DNA of 64,000 bases from Paucidesulfovibrio longus DSM 6739 (GCF_000420485.1 NZ_ATVA01000011.1:62001-126000), one strand, 5' to 3'. Positions 52,384 through 63,823 are shown, counted from the first letter of the stretch. Notes: generated from the sequence alone by a model not told the origin. Made by a program: numbers and translations.

Positions 52384-52412
52384 TAAAAAAAGCCCCCGCC
52401 GGAGCAGGGGGC
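52384..52412 (-). terminator. Terminator of groES-groEL
   Basis: GCCCCC (52392-52397) pairs with GGGGGC (52407-52412); on the minus strand seven T residues follow. Confidence 0.85.
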
Positions 52413-52444
52413 CTTGGTAATCAAGCAAAGGGTGCCGGGTCGGC

Positions 52445-54136
<1,692 letters not shown>

Positions 54137-54424
54137 TTACTCGACGATGGCGAGGATGTCTTCCTCGCGCATGACCAGATGCTCTTCGCCGTCCAGCTTG
54201 ATTTCGGTGCCTGCATACTTGGCGAAGAGAACCACATCGCCGGCTTTCACGGTCATGGGCACGACCTTGCCGTCGTCGCCGGCCTTGCCGGGACCAGCGG
54301 CGACAACCTCGCCGCGCATGGGCTTTTCCTTGGCGGAATCGGGAATGATGATGCCTCCCGCAGTTCTCTCTTCCATCTCGAGGCGCTTCACCAGCACTCG
54401 GTCGCTCAAGGGCTTCAGCTTCAT
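54137..54424 (-). CDS. groES: Co-chaperonin GroES
   Basis: The 95-residue co-chaperonin has the classic [35 protein letters not shown] start, the mobile loop (about 17-32) and [32 protein letters not shown] precedes ATG 54424. Upstream (54425-54600, minus strand) I see no CIRCE repeat; CTTGACA near 54549-54555 could be a sigma-32 or sigma-70 -35 element, but its -10 partner is poor. Confidence 0.97.
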   Translation of the reverse strand: MKLKPLSDRVLVKRLEMEERTAGGIIIPDSAKEKPMRGEVVAAGPGKAGDDGKVVPMTVKAGDVVLFAKYAGTEIKLDGEEHLVMREEDILAIVE

Positions 54425-54589
54425 GCTATTACTCCTCCAACAGAATGTAATTAGTTTGTGATTCTTGGGCGCCGTCATCGCCGAAAACGTCGGCGGACCC
54501 TGTCGGGCCCGGCGCTGTCTGACAAGTAAACACGAAGCCCGGACTGTCAAGCGCGGTCGGGGCATTTTTTTTGGGAAGCAAACTCCCCG

Positions 54590-55303
54590 TCAAAATAAGC
54601 GAAAATCGAGTCCAAGCTCGGCGCAGAGCATCTCCGCGAGCTTCTCGGCGGGCGTCCAGCCGCCGCAGCACTCCGGGGAAAGGCTCACTGTCAGGCAGGC
54701 GAGCTGCCCGGCCTCGTGCGCGCGGACCACCGGGGCGGCCACGGCCCGGACGTATTCCTCGGAAAACAGGGGGCGCATTTCCGCGTCCGGCCCGCGGAAG
54801 AAGAAATAATCCACGTCCAGGTTGACCAGCCAGGGACCGCCCTGGGTCAGGTCCAGCAGGGGCAGCTGCCAGGGCTGCATCTCGAAGATTTCCACCGCGT
54901 CGGGGCGCAGCCCTTTTCCGTGCGTGGCAAAGGCCCAGTCGTGGACAAGCTCCGGCCGCGCGCCCATGAGCAGCCCGATGTAGTTGTCCCAGCGGAACAG
55001 GGGCGTGCTGGTCAGAAAGTCCGTTTCCAGGGCTTCGTCCAGATAGCCGTCGAGGCTGAAATCCAGGAGGCCGCGCCCGCCGAGATGCGCGAGGTCGCGC
55101 CGGGAGAGCACCGCATCGTAATGCTGGTCCACGTGCAGCAGGCCGTAGCTCCGGCCGGGGGCCATGTGCCGGGACCAGCACCAGAGCGCGGCCCGGTGGT
55201 TGTCCATGACGTAGGCGTTGCCGTCGTTCCAGAGGAAATTCATGTGCAGGGCCGCGGAATCGGCCCGGCCGGTGAAGGGGATCAGCCAGTGGGCATCGGT
55301 CAT
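54590..55303 (-). CDS. UPF0489 family protein, arginase-like
   Basis: The 237-residue protein fits UPF0489: AYVMDNHRAALWCW with D34-N35-H36, LLHVDQHYD with H57, D59, H61 and D63, and LVNLDVDYFF with D163 and D165. These are the metal-ligand patterns of the arginase/deacetylase fold. Members of this family include peptide arginases that turn Arg into ornithine in ribosomal peptides, but no peptide cluster is seen here. The gene begins 16 bases after malQ on the same strand with CGGAG, so it is probably in its operon. The substrate is unknown. Confidence 0.75.
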   Translation of the reverse strand: MTDAHWLIPFTGRADSAALHMNFLWNDGNAYVMDNHRAALWCWSRHMAPGRSYGLLHVDQHYDAVLSRRDLAHLGGRGLLDFSLDGYLDEALETDFLTSTPLFRWDNYIGLLMGARPELVHDWAFATHGKGLRPDAVEIFEMQPWQLPLLDLTQGGPWLVNLDVDYFFFRGPDAEMRPLFSEEYVRAVAAPVVRAHEAGQLACLTVSLSPECCGGWTPAEKLAEMLCAELGLDFRLF

Positions 55304-55319
55304 GGTCGCTCCGTGCGGG

Positions 55320-56879
55320 CTAGTCGTGCCGGGGCGAATATTCGCCCAGTTCCAGGTCTTCCCCGGTGCGGCCGTAGAAGATCGTTTCCTCGGCCAGCCT
55401 GTCGGCCAGGGCCGCCTCGTCCGAGGGGTGCAGCTCGCCGGGCAGCAGACGCCAGGACCAGTTGCCCTCGGCCAATCCGGGGACGTTCATGCGCGCTTCG
55501 GGGCCGAGGCCGAGCACGTCCTGCGCCGGGACGAGGGCCTGGGCCGCCGGGCTGGCCAGGGCCAGCCGGAGCAGGGCCGCGGGCGCGTCCGCCGCGCTCA
55601 CGCGGGAGCCGACGAAGCGTTCCAGGCGTTTTTTGCCCTGGGCGTCCAGCTCCTGCTCGAACCAGCCCCGCGTCGTGTTGTTGTCGTGGGTTCCGGTATA
55701 GACCGCGCCCAGGGGCTCGTGGCGGAAGGGCGCGTTGGGCGTGCGGGCGGCTCCGGGGCTGAATCCGAACTGGAGCACGTGCATGCCGGGCAGGTCGAAC
55801 TCGCGGCGAAGCTCTTCCACGTCCGGGGTGATGATGCCGAGGTTCTCGGCCAGGATGGGCAGCCGGGCCGGGTTTCCCGTACGCTTGCGCAGGGTCCGCA
55901 GCAGGGCGCTTCCCGGCGCGGGAACCCAGCGTCCGCGCACGGCGGTGCGCTCCTCGGCGGGGATTTCCCAGTAGGCGGCGAAGCCCCGGAAATGGTCGAG
56001 GCGGACCTGGTCGTGCAGTCCGAAATGGTGCAGCAGCCGGGCCGTCCACCAGGCGAAGTCCTGGGCCTGGTTCGCGTCCCAGTCGAAGACCGGGTTGCCC
56101 CAGCGCTGCCCGGTTTTGGAAAAGTAGTCCGGCGGCACGCCCGCCACGCAGGTGCGGCGGCCCTCGGCGTCGAGCTTGAAAAGGGCGCGGTTGCACCAGA
56201 CGTCCGGGCTGTCGTGGGTCACGTAGATGGGCACGTCGCCCACGAGTTCGACGCCGTGCTCGGCCAGCCGGGCGCGCAGCCGCCCCCACTGCCGGAAGAA
56301 GCGGTGCTGGCAGAATTTGTGGAAGAGGATTTCGCGGGCCAGCTTTTCGCCGTATTCGCGCAGGGCCTCATCCCGGCGGTCGCGCAGGGGGGCGGGCCAG
56401 TCGTACCATGCGGCCTGGGCGTGGTGCTCCTTGCAGGCCAGGAACAGGGCCAGATCGTTGGCCCAGTGGCCGTTCGCCGCGAGAAAGCCGTTGAAGTCCG
56501 CGTCGTCCAGGAGGCCGTGCTCGGCGCGGGCAAAGGCGCGGCGCAGCAGGTCGTTCTTGGCGGCCCTGGCCAGGGCGTAGTTCACGCTCCGGCCGGGCGC
56601 GGCCGCTGCCTTGTCCAGTTCCGAGGCGTCGAGCAGGCCCTCCTCCCGCAGCAGTTCCGGGCTGATCAGCAGCGGCTCGCCGCCGAAGGCGGAAAAGCCG
56701 GCATAGGGCGAGTCGCCCACAAAGGAAGAGCTGGGCGCGAGCGGCAGGATCTGCCATTGGCGCTGCCCGGCCCGGGCCAGGAACGCGGCGAAACGCTCGG
56801 CCTCCGGGCCGAGGTCGCCCACGCCGAAGCGCGAGGGCAGCGAGGTCAGATGCAGAAGCAGGCCGCTGGTGCGTTTCAT
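55320..56879 (-). CDS. malQ: 4-alpha-glucanotransferase (amylomaltase)
   Basis: The 519-residue GH77 enzyme moves maltodextrin chains between glucans. It shows RTSGLLLHLTSLPSRFGVGDLG, YAGFSAFGGEPLLISPELL, DVPIYVTHDSPDVW, the nucleophile region VRLDHFRGF (Asp), ILAENLGIITPDVEELRREF with the acid Glu, and THDNNTTRGWF. The short bacterial form without N-terminal extension is typical. GGAGACG precedes ATG 56879. It points to glycogen use, as does pgm. It is the first gene of a pair with a UPF0489 protein. Confidence 0.95.
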   Translation of the reverse strand: MKRTSGLLLHLTSLPSRFGVGDLGPEAERFAAFLARAGQRQWQILPLAPSSSFVGDSPYAGFSAFGGEPLLISPELLREEGLLDASELDKAAAAPGRSVNYALARAAKNDLLRRAFARAEHGLLDDADFNGFLAANGHWANDLALFLACKEHHAQAAWYDWPAPLRDRRDEALREYGEKLAREILFHKFCQHRFFRQWGRLRARLAEHGVELVGDVPIYVTHDSPDVWCNRALFKLDAEGRRTCVAGVPPDYFSKTGQRWGNPVFDWDANQAQDFAWWTARLLHHFGLHDQVRLDHFRGFAAYWEIPAEERTAVRGRWVPAPGSALLRTLRKRTGNPARLPILAENLGIITPDVEELRREFDLPGMHVLQFGFSPGAARTPNAPFRHEPLGAVYTGTHDNNTTRGWFEQELDAQGKKRLERFVGSRVSAADAPAALLRLALASPAAQALVPAQDVLGLGPEARMNVPGLAEGNWSWRLLPGELHPSDEAALADRLAEETIFYGRTGEDLELGEYSPRHD

Positions 56880-57020
56880 GGCTCGTCTCCGTTGCTGGTT
56901 GATCCTGGAGAGTATTGCCCGCTGCGGAGTCGGCTGTCCAGCGTTCCGGACCGGGCCGCGCGGGTTCGGCTTTTGTCCGTTGCCGCTGCGGCATGCGCAG
57001 ACGCGGCCCTGCCGCGATCT

Positions 57021-57038
57021 TTGTCACGAGAATGACAA
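57021..57038. promoter_or_regulatory. CRP/FNR-like dyad between malQ and the acyltransferase gene
   Basis: TTGTCA-CGAGAA-TGACAA is a perfect inverted repeat with 6-base arms and a 6-base spacer, the geometry of CRP/FNR-family sites. It lies about 140-150 bases from each of two divergent genes. Confidence 0.5.
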
Positions 57039-57169
57039 CTTGGCCGCGCCGCGTGAAAGCGCAAGCACTTGCGGCTTTGCGGCGAACATGATTCCATCGT
57101 GTTGCGATTTACTGGCGGTTCGGCCTGTGCTAATGAACCGCACCCACGCTTTCGTTACAAGGAGCACAC

Positions 57170-59017
57170 ATGCAAGGAAGGGAGCGGCAATTGGAACACT
57201 CGAAAGATCTTTTCAGCAAGGATCTCTTCACGCTGGGCCAGCCTTCCGGAGACCCGTTGCGCAAGGCGTTTTTCGCATTGATGAAACGCCCCCTGGCTCG
57301 GCTGCTCTGTTTCAAGAAGATGAATAGCATCTATAGCGAGACTTGCGGCGGCATGAAGGACGGAGATGATTTCGTGGACGTGGTCCTGGACCGTCTCAAC
57401 GTCCATGTGAACATCAACGAGGAATATCTCAGGAACATTCCCGCCAAGGGACCGGTCTTCGTGGTCGCGAACCATCCCTTCGGCATCATCGACGGCCTGA
57501 TCCTGATCAAGGCCATGCGCACGGTGCGGCCCGACTCCCTGATCATGGCCAACAGCATGCTCGGCATGATCCCGGAAATGCTTCCCTATCTCATCGAGGT
57601 GGACCCCTTCGGAACCTCGGATTCCGTCAAGCGCAACATCAACGGGCTCAAGACCGCCATGCGCTGGCTCAAGCAGGGCCACATGATCGGAACCTTCCCG
57701 GCGGGCGAGGTGGCCTCGCTGCGGCTGCGCAAGCGCATGGTCCGCGACCCGCAGTGGAGCACCACGGTGGCCGGGATCATCCGCAAGACCGGAGCCCAGG
57801 TCGTGCCCATGTTCTTCAAGGGGCGGCACGGCCCGCTCTTCCAGGCCCTGGGCCTGGTCCATCCCCGGCTGCGCACGGTCATGCTGCCCCGCGTGAACCT
57901 CAAGCAGGTCAACCAGACCGTGGACGTGACCGTGGGCAAGCCCATCACCGCTGCCAAAATGGCTTCCTTTGCCAGCGACGAGGAGGCGATCAACTATCTG
58001 CGTTTCCGCACGCACGTCCTGCGCCGTTTCGACAAGAAAAAAGAAAAGGAACGTGCGGATCTGAGCGTCTCGACGCCCATTGCCCGGCCCTGGCCCCGCG
58101 AGGAATTGCTCCGCGAAATCGAATCCCTGCCCGAAGACCGCATTCTGGTCAGCTCCGGCCCGTTCGTGGTCTTCGAGAGCGGCGTGGCCCAGCGTCCTGG
58201 GCTGCTCCACGAGATCGGCCGCCTGCGCGAGGAGACGTTCCGCCCGGTGGGCGAGGGCACGGGCCGCGAGCTGGACACGGACCGCTTCGACATGACCTAC
58301 CGCCACCTCGTGCTCTGGGACAGCGAAAACCAGCGTCTCGCCGGGGCCTACCGCTTCGGCAAGACCGACGAGCTGCTGGCCCGGCAGGGCATCAAGGGGC
58401 TGTATTCCTCGACGCTGTTCAAGCTGCGCCCGGAACTCTTCGAGCAGATGGGGCCGGCCATGGAAATGGGCCGCTCGTTCATCTGCTCGGAGTACCAGCG
58501 CAGCTACCAGCCGCTGCTGATGCTCTGGAAGGGCATCGCCGAGTATGTTTGCCGCAATCCGCGCTACAAGACGCTGTTCGGATGCGTGAGCGTGTCCAGC
58601 GACTACACCCAGGTTTCGCGCGAGCTGATGGTCCGCTTCCTGGAACGGCACTGCTCCGCGCCGGAGCTGGCGAACTATGCCGTTCCCAAGCGTCCGCCCA
58701 AGATCAAATACATGAAGCGGCTGGACATCTCCCTGCCGGAGACCGCCTTCAACGATATCGAGGACATCGGGGTCGTCGTGGGCGACATCGAAACGGACAA
58801 GTCCATCCCGGTGCTGCTCAAGCAATACCTCAAGCTTGGCGGCAAGATCCTGGCCTTCAACATCGACCCGGACTTCAACGACTGCATGGACGGGCTGATT
58901 CTCGTCGATTTGCGCAAGACCGAACCGCGCATGCTCAACCGCTTCATGGGAGCGGACAAGGCCGCGGCGTTTCTGGAATATCATAAGGTCACGGGCGAGC
59001 CGGACAAGGCCGCGTGA
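57170..59017 (+). CDS. Bifunctional acyltransferase, OlsF-like (ornithine lipid synthesis)
   Basis: The 615-residue protein fuses two acyltransferase modules. The N-terminal half (about 75-300) is a PlsC-type domain with NHPFGIIDG (H102, D108) and the substrate motif FPAGEV. The C-terminal half (about 340-590) resembles OlsB, a GNAT-like N-acyltransferase that acylates ornithine (RELDTDRFDMTYRHLVLWD, GRSFICSEYQRSY, FGCVSVSSDY). This is the layout of OlsF, which makes ornithine lipids in one protein. AAGGAG lies before ATG 57170. It acts at the inner membrane, perhaps under phosphate limitation, and is divergent from malQ. Confidence 0.85.
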   Translation: MQGRERQLEHSKDLFSKDLFTLGQPSGDPLRKAFFALMKRPLARLLCFKKMNSIYSETCGGMKDGDDFVDVVLDRLNVHVNINEEYLRNIPAKGPVFVVANHPFGIIDGLILIKAMRTVRPDSLIMANSMLGMIPEMLPYLIEVDPFGTSDSVKRNINGLKTAMRWLKQGHMIGTFPAGEVASLRLRKRMVRDPQWSTTVAGIIRKTGAQVVPMFFKGRHGPLFQALGLVHPRLRTVMLPRVNLKQVNQTVDVTVGKPITAAKMASFASDEEAINYLRFRTHVLRRFDKKKEKERADLSVSTPIARPWPREELLREIESLPEDRILVSSGPFVVFESGVAQRPGLLHEIGRLREETFRPVGEGTGRELDTDRFDMTYRHLVLWDSENQRLAGAYRFGKTDELLARQGIKGLYSSTLFKLRPELFEQMGPAMEMGRSFICSEYQRSYQPLLMLWKGIAEYVCRNPRYKTLFGCVSVSSDYTQVSRELMVRFLERHCSAPELANYAVPKRPPKIKYMKRLDISLPETAFNDIEDIGVVVGDIETDKSIPVLLKQYLKLGGKILAFNIDPDFNDCMDGLILVDLRKTEPRMLNRFMGADKAAAFLEYHKVTGEPDKAA

Positions 59018-59045
59018 ACCTCTGAATTGCGAATTTGAAGAAGAT

Positions 59046-59077
59046 GGGGGCGCGTCCGGAAGGGCGCGCCCTTTTTT
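59046..59077 (+). terminator. Terminator after the OlsF-like gene
   Basis: GGGCGCG (59048-59054) pairs with CGCGCCC (59065-59071), followed by six T residues. Confidence 0.88.
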
Positions 59078-59657
59078 ATATGCTCTCCGCCAGGAACAAG
59101 GCCCGCAGCGGTTCCCAGCCAAGCAGCTTTGCGGCCATCTTGTCGTATCCGATGACGTCGGGATGGGCGCCGTCCCCGCGCTTGAGCGCGGCCTTGTAGG
59201 TTCCGGAAGCGTCCAGGGCGGAGAAGAGATCGAAGGCGGGCACCTTCCGCTCCTTGGCAAGGGCGAGAAAGCCTGCGGCCAACTCCCGGATGTGTTCGTT
59301 GACCGACGGGTCGGCCACGGGAGGCGGCGTCAGCAGGAAGGTGGGCGCCAGTGCCGGAGCCGCGCTCAGAATCTCGCGGCAGGCGGCGAAACTGTCCTCC
59401 CGGGGGAGATTCTGGTTCGCGTCCGCCGTGCCGAAGCAAAAAACCAGGCCGGCGGGGCGCGCCTTGAGCCGGGCTCCGGCTTCGGCGCGCCAGCGCGTGC
59501 GGATTGCGGGGGCGGTGTCCGCACGGATGCCGAGGTTGTAGCAGGACACGCCCCTTCCGGCGCTCATGGAGGCGGCGCAGAGCCTGCCGGGCCAGCCCCG
59601 GCCGGTCGGGTCCGCGAATCCCAGGGTCAAGGAATCTCCGAAGCAGCAGATGATCAT
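59076..59657 (-). CDS. SGNH/GDSL family hydrolase
   Basis: The 193-residue protein is an SGNH hydrolase: GDSLT with nucleophile Ser9 (residues 7-11), a block II Gly, FGTADAN in place of the usual GxND (Asn78 region) and a C-terminal DGAHPDVIGY with the catalytic Asp-His pair. It has no signal peptide, so it is a cytoplasmic esterase or lipase-like enzyme. GGAG precedes ATG 59657; a longer frame upstream is not family-like. It is convergent with the OlsF-like gene and may act on lipids, but this is only proximity. Confidence 0.9.
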   Translation of the reverse strand: MIICCFGDSLTLGFADPTGRGWPGRLCAASMSAGRGVSCYNLGIRADTAPAIRTRWRAEAGARLKARPAGLVFCFGTADANQNLPREDSFAACREILSAAPALAPTFLLTPPPVADPSVNEHIRELAAGFLALAKERKVPAFDLFSALDASGTYKAALKRGDGAHPDVIGYDKMAAKLLGWEPLRALFLAESI

Positions 59658-59905
59658 GTGTTTTTCTCCGTGGCGAATCCTAGACCGCTTCGGCTCTGCT
59701 GCCAAGGGGCTGAGGCTTGCGCTCGGAGCGTCGTCTCGGCGGGGAGTGAAATTCGTGTTATGTTTTTCTTCGTCTTTCCTTGTACTCATCTCCACAAGTG
59801 TGTATTAAATGAAACGTATCGTCAGGGATAGTCATCCCGGCCCCTGTAGCAGATTCAATTCCCGGCCGGGCGAGAAAGGGACATGCAAATGGAGGATGCA
59901 CTCAG

Positions 59906-61972
59906 ATGCTCAAAAATCTGAAACTGGGCGTCAAGCTCGGAGCTGGATTCGGCCTGCTGATGCTGATCGCTGCGACGTTGGGAGGCATTGCGACCTACAA
60001 CATGCTCAGCGTTGGGGCGCAGTCGAAAGTTCTTGCGGAGGAGTATGTCCCGGAAGTCGATATCGCCAACAACATTGAGCGGCATTCCCTTCTGACCATG
60101 TTCGCCATGCGGGGCTATGCGCTGAGCATGGAACCGAAACTTTGGGAAGAGGCTCAGAGCGGATTGGAAGAGGTTCGCAATTATCTCGCCCAGGCCAAGG
60201 CCCACAGCGAAAAGTATAGGGATCTGGTCAAGCTGCGGGAGGGGGTGGAAATCGCCACGAGCAAGGTGGACCAGTATGACAAGCTGGCCCAGCGAACCAA
60301 CGAGCTGATCGTGGTCATGGAGCAGGACCGAACGGCCATGGACGCCGCCGCGGCAGCCTACATGAAGAACTGTGCGAATTTTCTCGAGTCCCAGACCAAC
60401 GCCATGATCGAGGAGGTCAACCAGGGACAGCCTGCACCCAAGCTGCTTGAGCGTCTGAACAAGGTTTCCTGGGTCAACGACATCATCGACCTCGGCAACG
60501 ACACGCGGGTGCGCAACTTCAAGGCGCAGGCCATGCGTGATCCGGAGATGCTGGAAGCGGCCCTGGGCAACTTCGCGCGCATGGACGAGCTGTTCAACAA
60601 GCTCCGGACCGTCACTCGCCGGGAGGACAACCTCAAGCAAATCGAGGCCACCCGCGCCGCGGCCAACGACTATCGTCAGGCCATGGAATCTTTCCTGAAG
60701 AATCTCAAGGAACTCGCCGAGGTGGGCAAGGGCAGGGAAACCTCTTCCGCCGACGTGCTCAAGGCCGCCCAGGATACGGCGGCAGCGGGCATGGCCCTGA
60801 CCAAGGAACGCGCCGCGGAGTCCGTGGCCGCGTTGAACACCGCGTCCACGGTCATGGTCATCGGCCTGGTCGTGGCATTGCTGCTCGGCGTGGTCGTGGC
60901 CGTGCTGCTGACGCGGATCATCACCAAGCCCGTACTTCTCGGCGTGACCTTCGCCGAGAATATGGCTCAGGGCGACTTCACCCAGAACCTGGACATCGAC
61001 CAGAAGGACGAGGTCGGCGTGCTGGCCGGCTCGCTCAACGACATGGTCGCCAAGCTGCGCCAGGTGGTCCACGACGTGCAATCCGCCACCGAGAACGTGG
61101 CTTCCGGCAGCGAGGAGCTTTCCGCCTCGGCCCAGACCCTTTCCCAGGGCGCGACCGAGCAGGCCGCGAGCATCGAGGAAGTCTCTTCCTCCATGGAGGA
61201 GATGACCGCCAACATCAAGCAGAACGCCGACAACGCCCGCCAGACCGAGGCCATCGCCCAGCAGGCCGCGCGCGACGCCGCCGAGGGCGGGCAGGCCGTG
61301 AATCAGGCCGTGGACGCCATGAAGAACATCGCCGAAAAGATCTCCATCATCGAGGAGATCGCCCGGCAGACCAACCTGCTCGCGCTGAACGCCGCCATCG
61401 AGGCGGCCCGCGCAGGCGAGCACGGCAAGGGCTTCGCGGTCGTGGCAGCCGAGGTCCGCAAGCTGGCCGAACGCAGCGGCGCCGCCGCCGGGGAGATCAG
61501 CGAACTCTCCTCCAACACGGTTCAGGTCGCGGACAACGCCGGGCAGATGCTCGCCAAGCTCGTGCCGGACATCCAGAAGACGGCCGAGCTGGTCCAGGAA
61601 ATCACGGCGGCCAGCAACGAACAGAACGCGGGCGTCGAGCAGATCAACCGGGCCATTCAGCAGCTGGATCAGGTCATTCAGTCCAATGCCTCGGCCGCCG
61701 AGGAAATGGCCTCCACTTCCGAGGAGCTCTCCAGCCAGTCCCAGATGCTCCAGCAGACCATGTCCTTCTTCCGTGTCGGCCAGTCCGAGTCGCGGAGGAT
61801 GGTCGTGCGCAAGCAGAAGCCCAAGCAGCTGGAAGCCGGCGTCTCGAAGCGCGGTCTGGCCGCTGAAGCCAAGCGTCCCGCCAAGAAGGAGCAGGACAGC
61901 GGCGGCAAGGGCGGAGGCGTGGACCTGAGCCTCGGCGAAGACCACAACGACGAGGAATTCGAGCGCTTCTAG
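59906..61972 (+). CDS. Methyl-accepting chemotaxis protein
   Basis: The 688-residue receptor has an N-terminal helix (about 11-33), a four-helix-type periplasmic domain (about 34-305) with long helices, a second helix (about 311-335), HAMP and a full signalling domain. The hairpin tip [41 protein letters not shown] is intact, with methylation-type Glu/Gln heptads on both sides. A Lys/Gly-rich linker and acidic C-terminus follow; there is no NWETF pentapeptide. GGAGG lies before ATG 59906. The ligand is unknown. It is a single gene with its own terminator. Confidence 0.95.
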   Translation: MLKNLKLGVKLGAGFGLLMLIAATLGGIATYNMLSVGAQSKVLAEEYVPEVDIANNIERHSLLTMFAMRGYALSMEPKLWEEAQSGLEEVRNYLAQAKAHSEKYRDLVKLREGVEIATSKVDQYDKLAQRTNELIVVMEQDRTAMDAAAAAYMKNCANFLESQTNAMIEEVNQGQPAPKLLERLNKVSWVNDIIDLGNDTRVRNFKAQAMRDPEMLEAALGNFARMDELFNKLRTVTRREDNLKQIEATRAAANDYRQAMESFLKNLKELAEVGKGRETSSADVLKAAQDTAAAGMALTKERAAESVAALNTASTVMVIGLVVALLLGVVVAVLLTRIITKPVLLGVTFAENMAQGDFTQNLDIDQKDEVGVLAGSLNDMVAKLRQVVHDVQSATENVASGSEELSASAQTLSQGATEQAASIEEVSSSMEEMTANIKQNADNARQTEAIAQQAARDAAEGGQAVNQAVDAMKNIAEKISIIEEIARQTNLLALNAAIEAARAGEHGKGFAVVAAEVRKLAERSGAAAGEISELSSNTVQVADNAGQMLAKLVPDIQKTAELVQEITAASNEQNAGVEQINRAIQQLDQVIQSNASAAEEMASTSEELSSQSQMLQQTMSFFRVGQSESRRMVVRKQKPKQLEAGVSKRGLAAEAKRPAKKEQDSGGKGGGVDLSLGEDHNDEEFERF

Positions 61973-62000
61973 TTCGCGGTCATACGCAACGGTTTTGACA

Positions 62001-62035
62001 ACACGTCGGCTTCTTTCGAGGCCGACGTGTTTTTT
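62001..62035 (+). terminator. Terminator after the chemoreceptor gene
   Basis: ACACGTCGGC (62001-62010) and GCCGACGTGT (62021-62030) form a perfect 10-base-pair stem followed by TTTTTT. Confidence 0.92.
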
Positions 62036-62116
62036 GTTGGAATCACGGTTGCTTCCCGCTGTGCTCTGGTGTAATGTTCATCAACGATCACCGATGTTTG
62101 ACCGGGAGCCGAGCGA

Positions 62117-63367
62117 ATGAGCGGAAGAGTGCACCCCCCCCAGTCCGATTGCGACGGCATGTTTTTGATCCGGCGTCCTGTCCTGGATCGAAACCATAAC
62201 GTCTGGGGATACGAGATGGCTGCGGGAGGCGGTGTGGGCACCGTGGAGGATGCCGGAGATTGCGTGCTCGGAGAAGGCGTCGAGGTCGGTCTGGCCGGAG
62301 TGGGCGAGGCAGCGGCGATACTCGCGCCCTTTACCCGGAACATGCTTCTGGGCGGACGATACCTTGATCTTCCCGCTGGCCGCGCCTTCATCCAGCTCGG
62401 CCCCGAAGTGGACGAGGACGGGGATGCCCTCGCCGCGGTCCGGGAGGCCAAGGAAGCGGGATACGGCCTTGTTCTGGACAGCTACTTGCCGGACATGGGC
62501 AGGGAGGGCTTCGCCGTCCTGGCGGACATGCTCAAGATTCCCGTGTCCGGACGCACTCCCCGCGAGGTCATCGCCACCGCTTCCCGCCTGAAAAAACATC
62601 CGGCCAAGATGGTGGCCATGGGAGTGCAGGACTGGCAGACCTTCGAGGGAGTGCGGGCGCTCGGCTTCTCCTTCTACCAGGGCCCTTACTTCGGCCAGCC
62701 GCGCGTGGAGCCGGGCAGCAAGCTATCCGGAAACACCCTGAGCAAGCTGCGCACACTGGGGGAGCTTCTCCAGCCCGGCCGGGATCTCAAGGAATTCGCC
62801 CCCATCATCGCTTCCGATCCCATGCTCAGCTATCGACTGCTCCGGTTCATCAATTCGGCGGCCTTCTGCCTGGTGCAGCGCGTGGCCTCCGTGGAACAGG
62901 CGGTGAATCTTCTCGGCATGAGCGCCCTGCGCCAATGGGCCATGTTCATGGTCGTTTCCGACCTGGACGGCACGGGCAAGGGGGAAGAGCTGGCCTATCT
63001 CGCGCTCCAGCGCGGACGTTTTCTGGAACAGTGCTCGGACGATGTCGATGTCCGTCCGGTTTCTTCGCAGGCCATGTTCCTGGCGGGCCTGTTTTCCATG
63101 CTCGACGCCCTGCTCGGACTGCCCATGCGCGAAGCGCTGCGCGACCTGCCACTGGAGAAGCCTATCCTGGACGGCCTGTCGGGCAAGCCCGGCTGGGTGC
63201 GCCAGTGGCTCGACCTCGTGGCGGCGGTGGAGGGCGGAGACTGGCCTCGCGCGATCCAGATCTGCGACCAGCTCGGAGTCGTGCCCCGCATCGCCGCCGT
63301 GAAGTATCTCAAAGCCTCGGCCTGGGCCGGGGAGAGGTTTTCCTTCTCCCGCAAGGATGAGGGCTGA
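62117..63367 (+). CDS. EAL-like/HDOD (YuxH-type) signalling protein
   Basis: The 416-residue protein starts with an EAL-like domain (about 10-205) and ends with an HDOD domain (about 215-410; LSYRLLRFINSAAF, VEQAVNLLGMSALRQWAMFMV). In place of the EAL signature it reads GYEMAAGG (near residues 35-42), and the catalytic metal ligands are missing, as in other YuxH proteins. It is therefore probably a binding or scaffold protein rather than a phosphodiesterase. GGGAG precedes ATG 62117. It is the second HDOD gene in the window; no operon partner is seen. Confidence 0.88.
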   Translation: MSGRVHPPQSDCDGMFLIRRPVLDRNHNVWGYEMAAGGGVGTVEDAGDCVLGEGVEVGLAGVGEAAAILAPFTRNMLLGGRYLDLPAGRAFIQLGPEVDEDGDALAAVREAKEAGYGLVLDSYLPDMGREGFAVLADMLKIPVSGRTPREVIATASRLKKHPAKMVAMGVQDWQTFEGVRALGFSFYQGPYFGQPRVEPGSKLSGNTLSKLRTLGELLQPGRDLKEFAPIIASDPMLSYRLLRFINSAAFCLVQRVASVEQAVNLLGMSALRQWAMFMVVSDLDGTGKGEELAYLALQRGRFLEQCSDDVDVRPVSSQAMFLAGLFSMLDALLGLPMREALRDLPLEKPILDGLSGKPGWVRQWLDLVAAVEGGDWPRAIQICDQLGVVPRIAAVKYLKASAWAGERFSFSRKDEG

Positions 63368-63376
63368 CAGGCTCTG

Positions 63377-63823
63377 CTAGTCTTTGATCCGTGCCGTGAC
63401 CTCGATCATCTCCAACGCGAAGACCGCCGTGATCTTGAGCATGTCCTCATTCATGGGCAGGCTTTCGCCCGCATAGCGCCGGACCACGATATCCAACGCT
63501 GCGGCGCGTTCCGATTCGTCCAGTAGAATTTTCGACACCGCCTCGCCCCGAACGCTCTTGAAGCGATAGCCCCACTTGCAGGCCTTGTCCGAGGTCTTGG
63601 GTTCCATGTCGGTCACAGCGGAAAAGCCCAGCCTGCCGTTCTTCAGGGCTGCGGCCTTGCGGCCATCGAGGCCGGAATGCACGAACAGGGTGCGGCCCGA
63701 GCGGGCGAAATTCACGGGCACGCAAAAGGGGCCGTCATCGTCGCACAAGGCGAGATGCAGCACGTCGGCGCGGTCCAGGATGTCGTTGATGACGGTTTCT
63801 TCTCGAGTGACGTTTTTGCGCAT
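63377..63823 (-). CDS. Pyridoxamine 5'-phosphate oxidase family (FMN-binding) protein
   Basis: The 148-residue protein has the split-barrel flavin fold: LHLALCDDDGPFCVPVNFARSGRTLFVHSGLDGRKAAALKNGR is typical of the NimA-like PPOX group, whose members are nitroreductases or flavin/deazaflavin binding proteins. KWGYRFKSVRGEAVSKIL follows. CGGAGAG lies before ATG 63823. The substrate cannot be told from sequence. Confidence 0.88.
   Translation of the reverse strand: MRKNVTREETVINDILDRADVLHLALCDDDGPFCVPVNFARSGRTLFVHSGLDGRKAAALKNGRLGFSAVTDMEPKTSDKACKWGYRFKSVRGEAVSKILLDESERAAALDIVVRRYAGESLPMNEDMLKITAVFALEMIEVTARIKD

Noticed and set aside
54425-54600. CIRCE or clear heat-shock promoter before groES
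   Set aside because: No TTAGCACTC-N9-GAGTGCTAA repeat is present; only an isolated CTTGACA was found, without a convincing -10.
59805-59840. Possible sigma-28 promoter before the chemoreceptor (TAAATGAA ... GGGATAG)
   Set aside because: Spacing is off by one and the -10 half is too poor to report as a feature.
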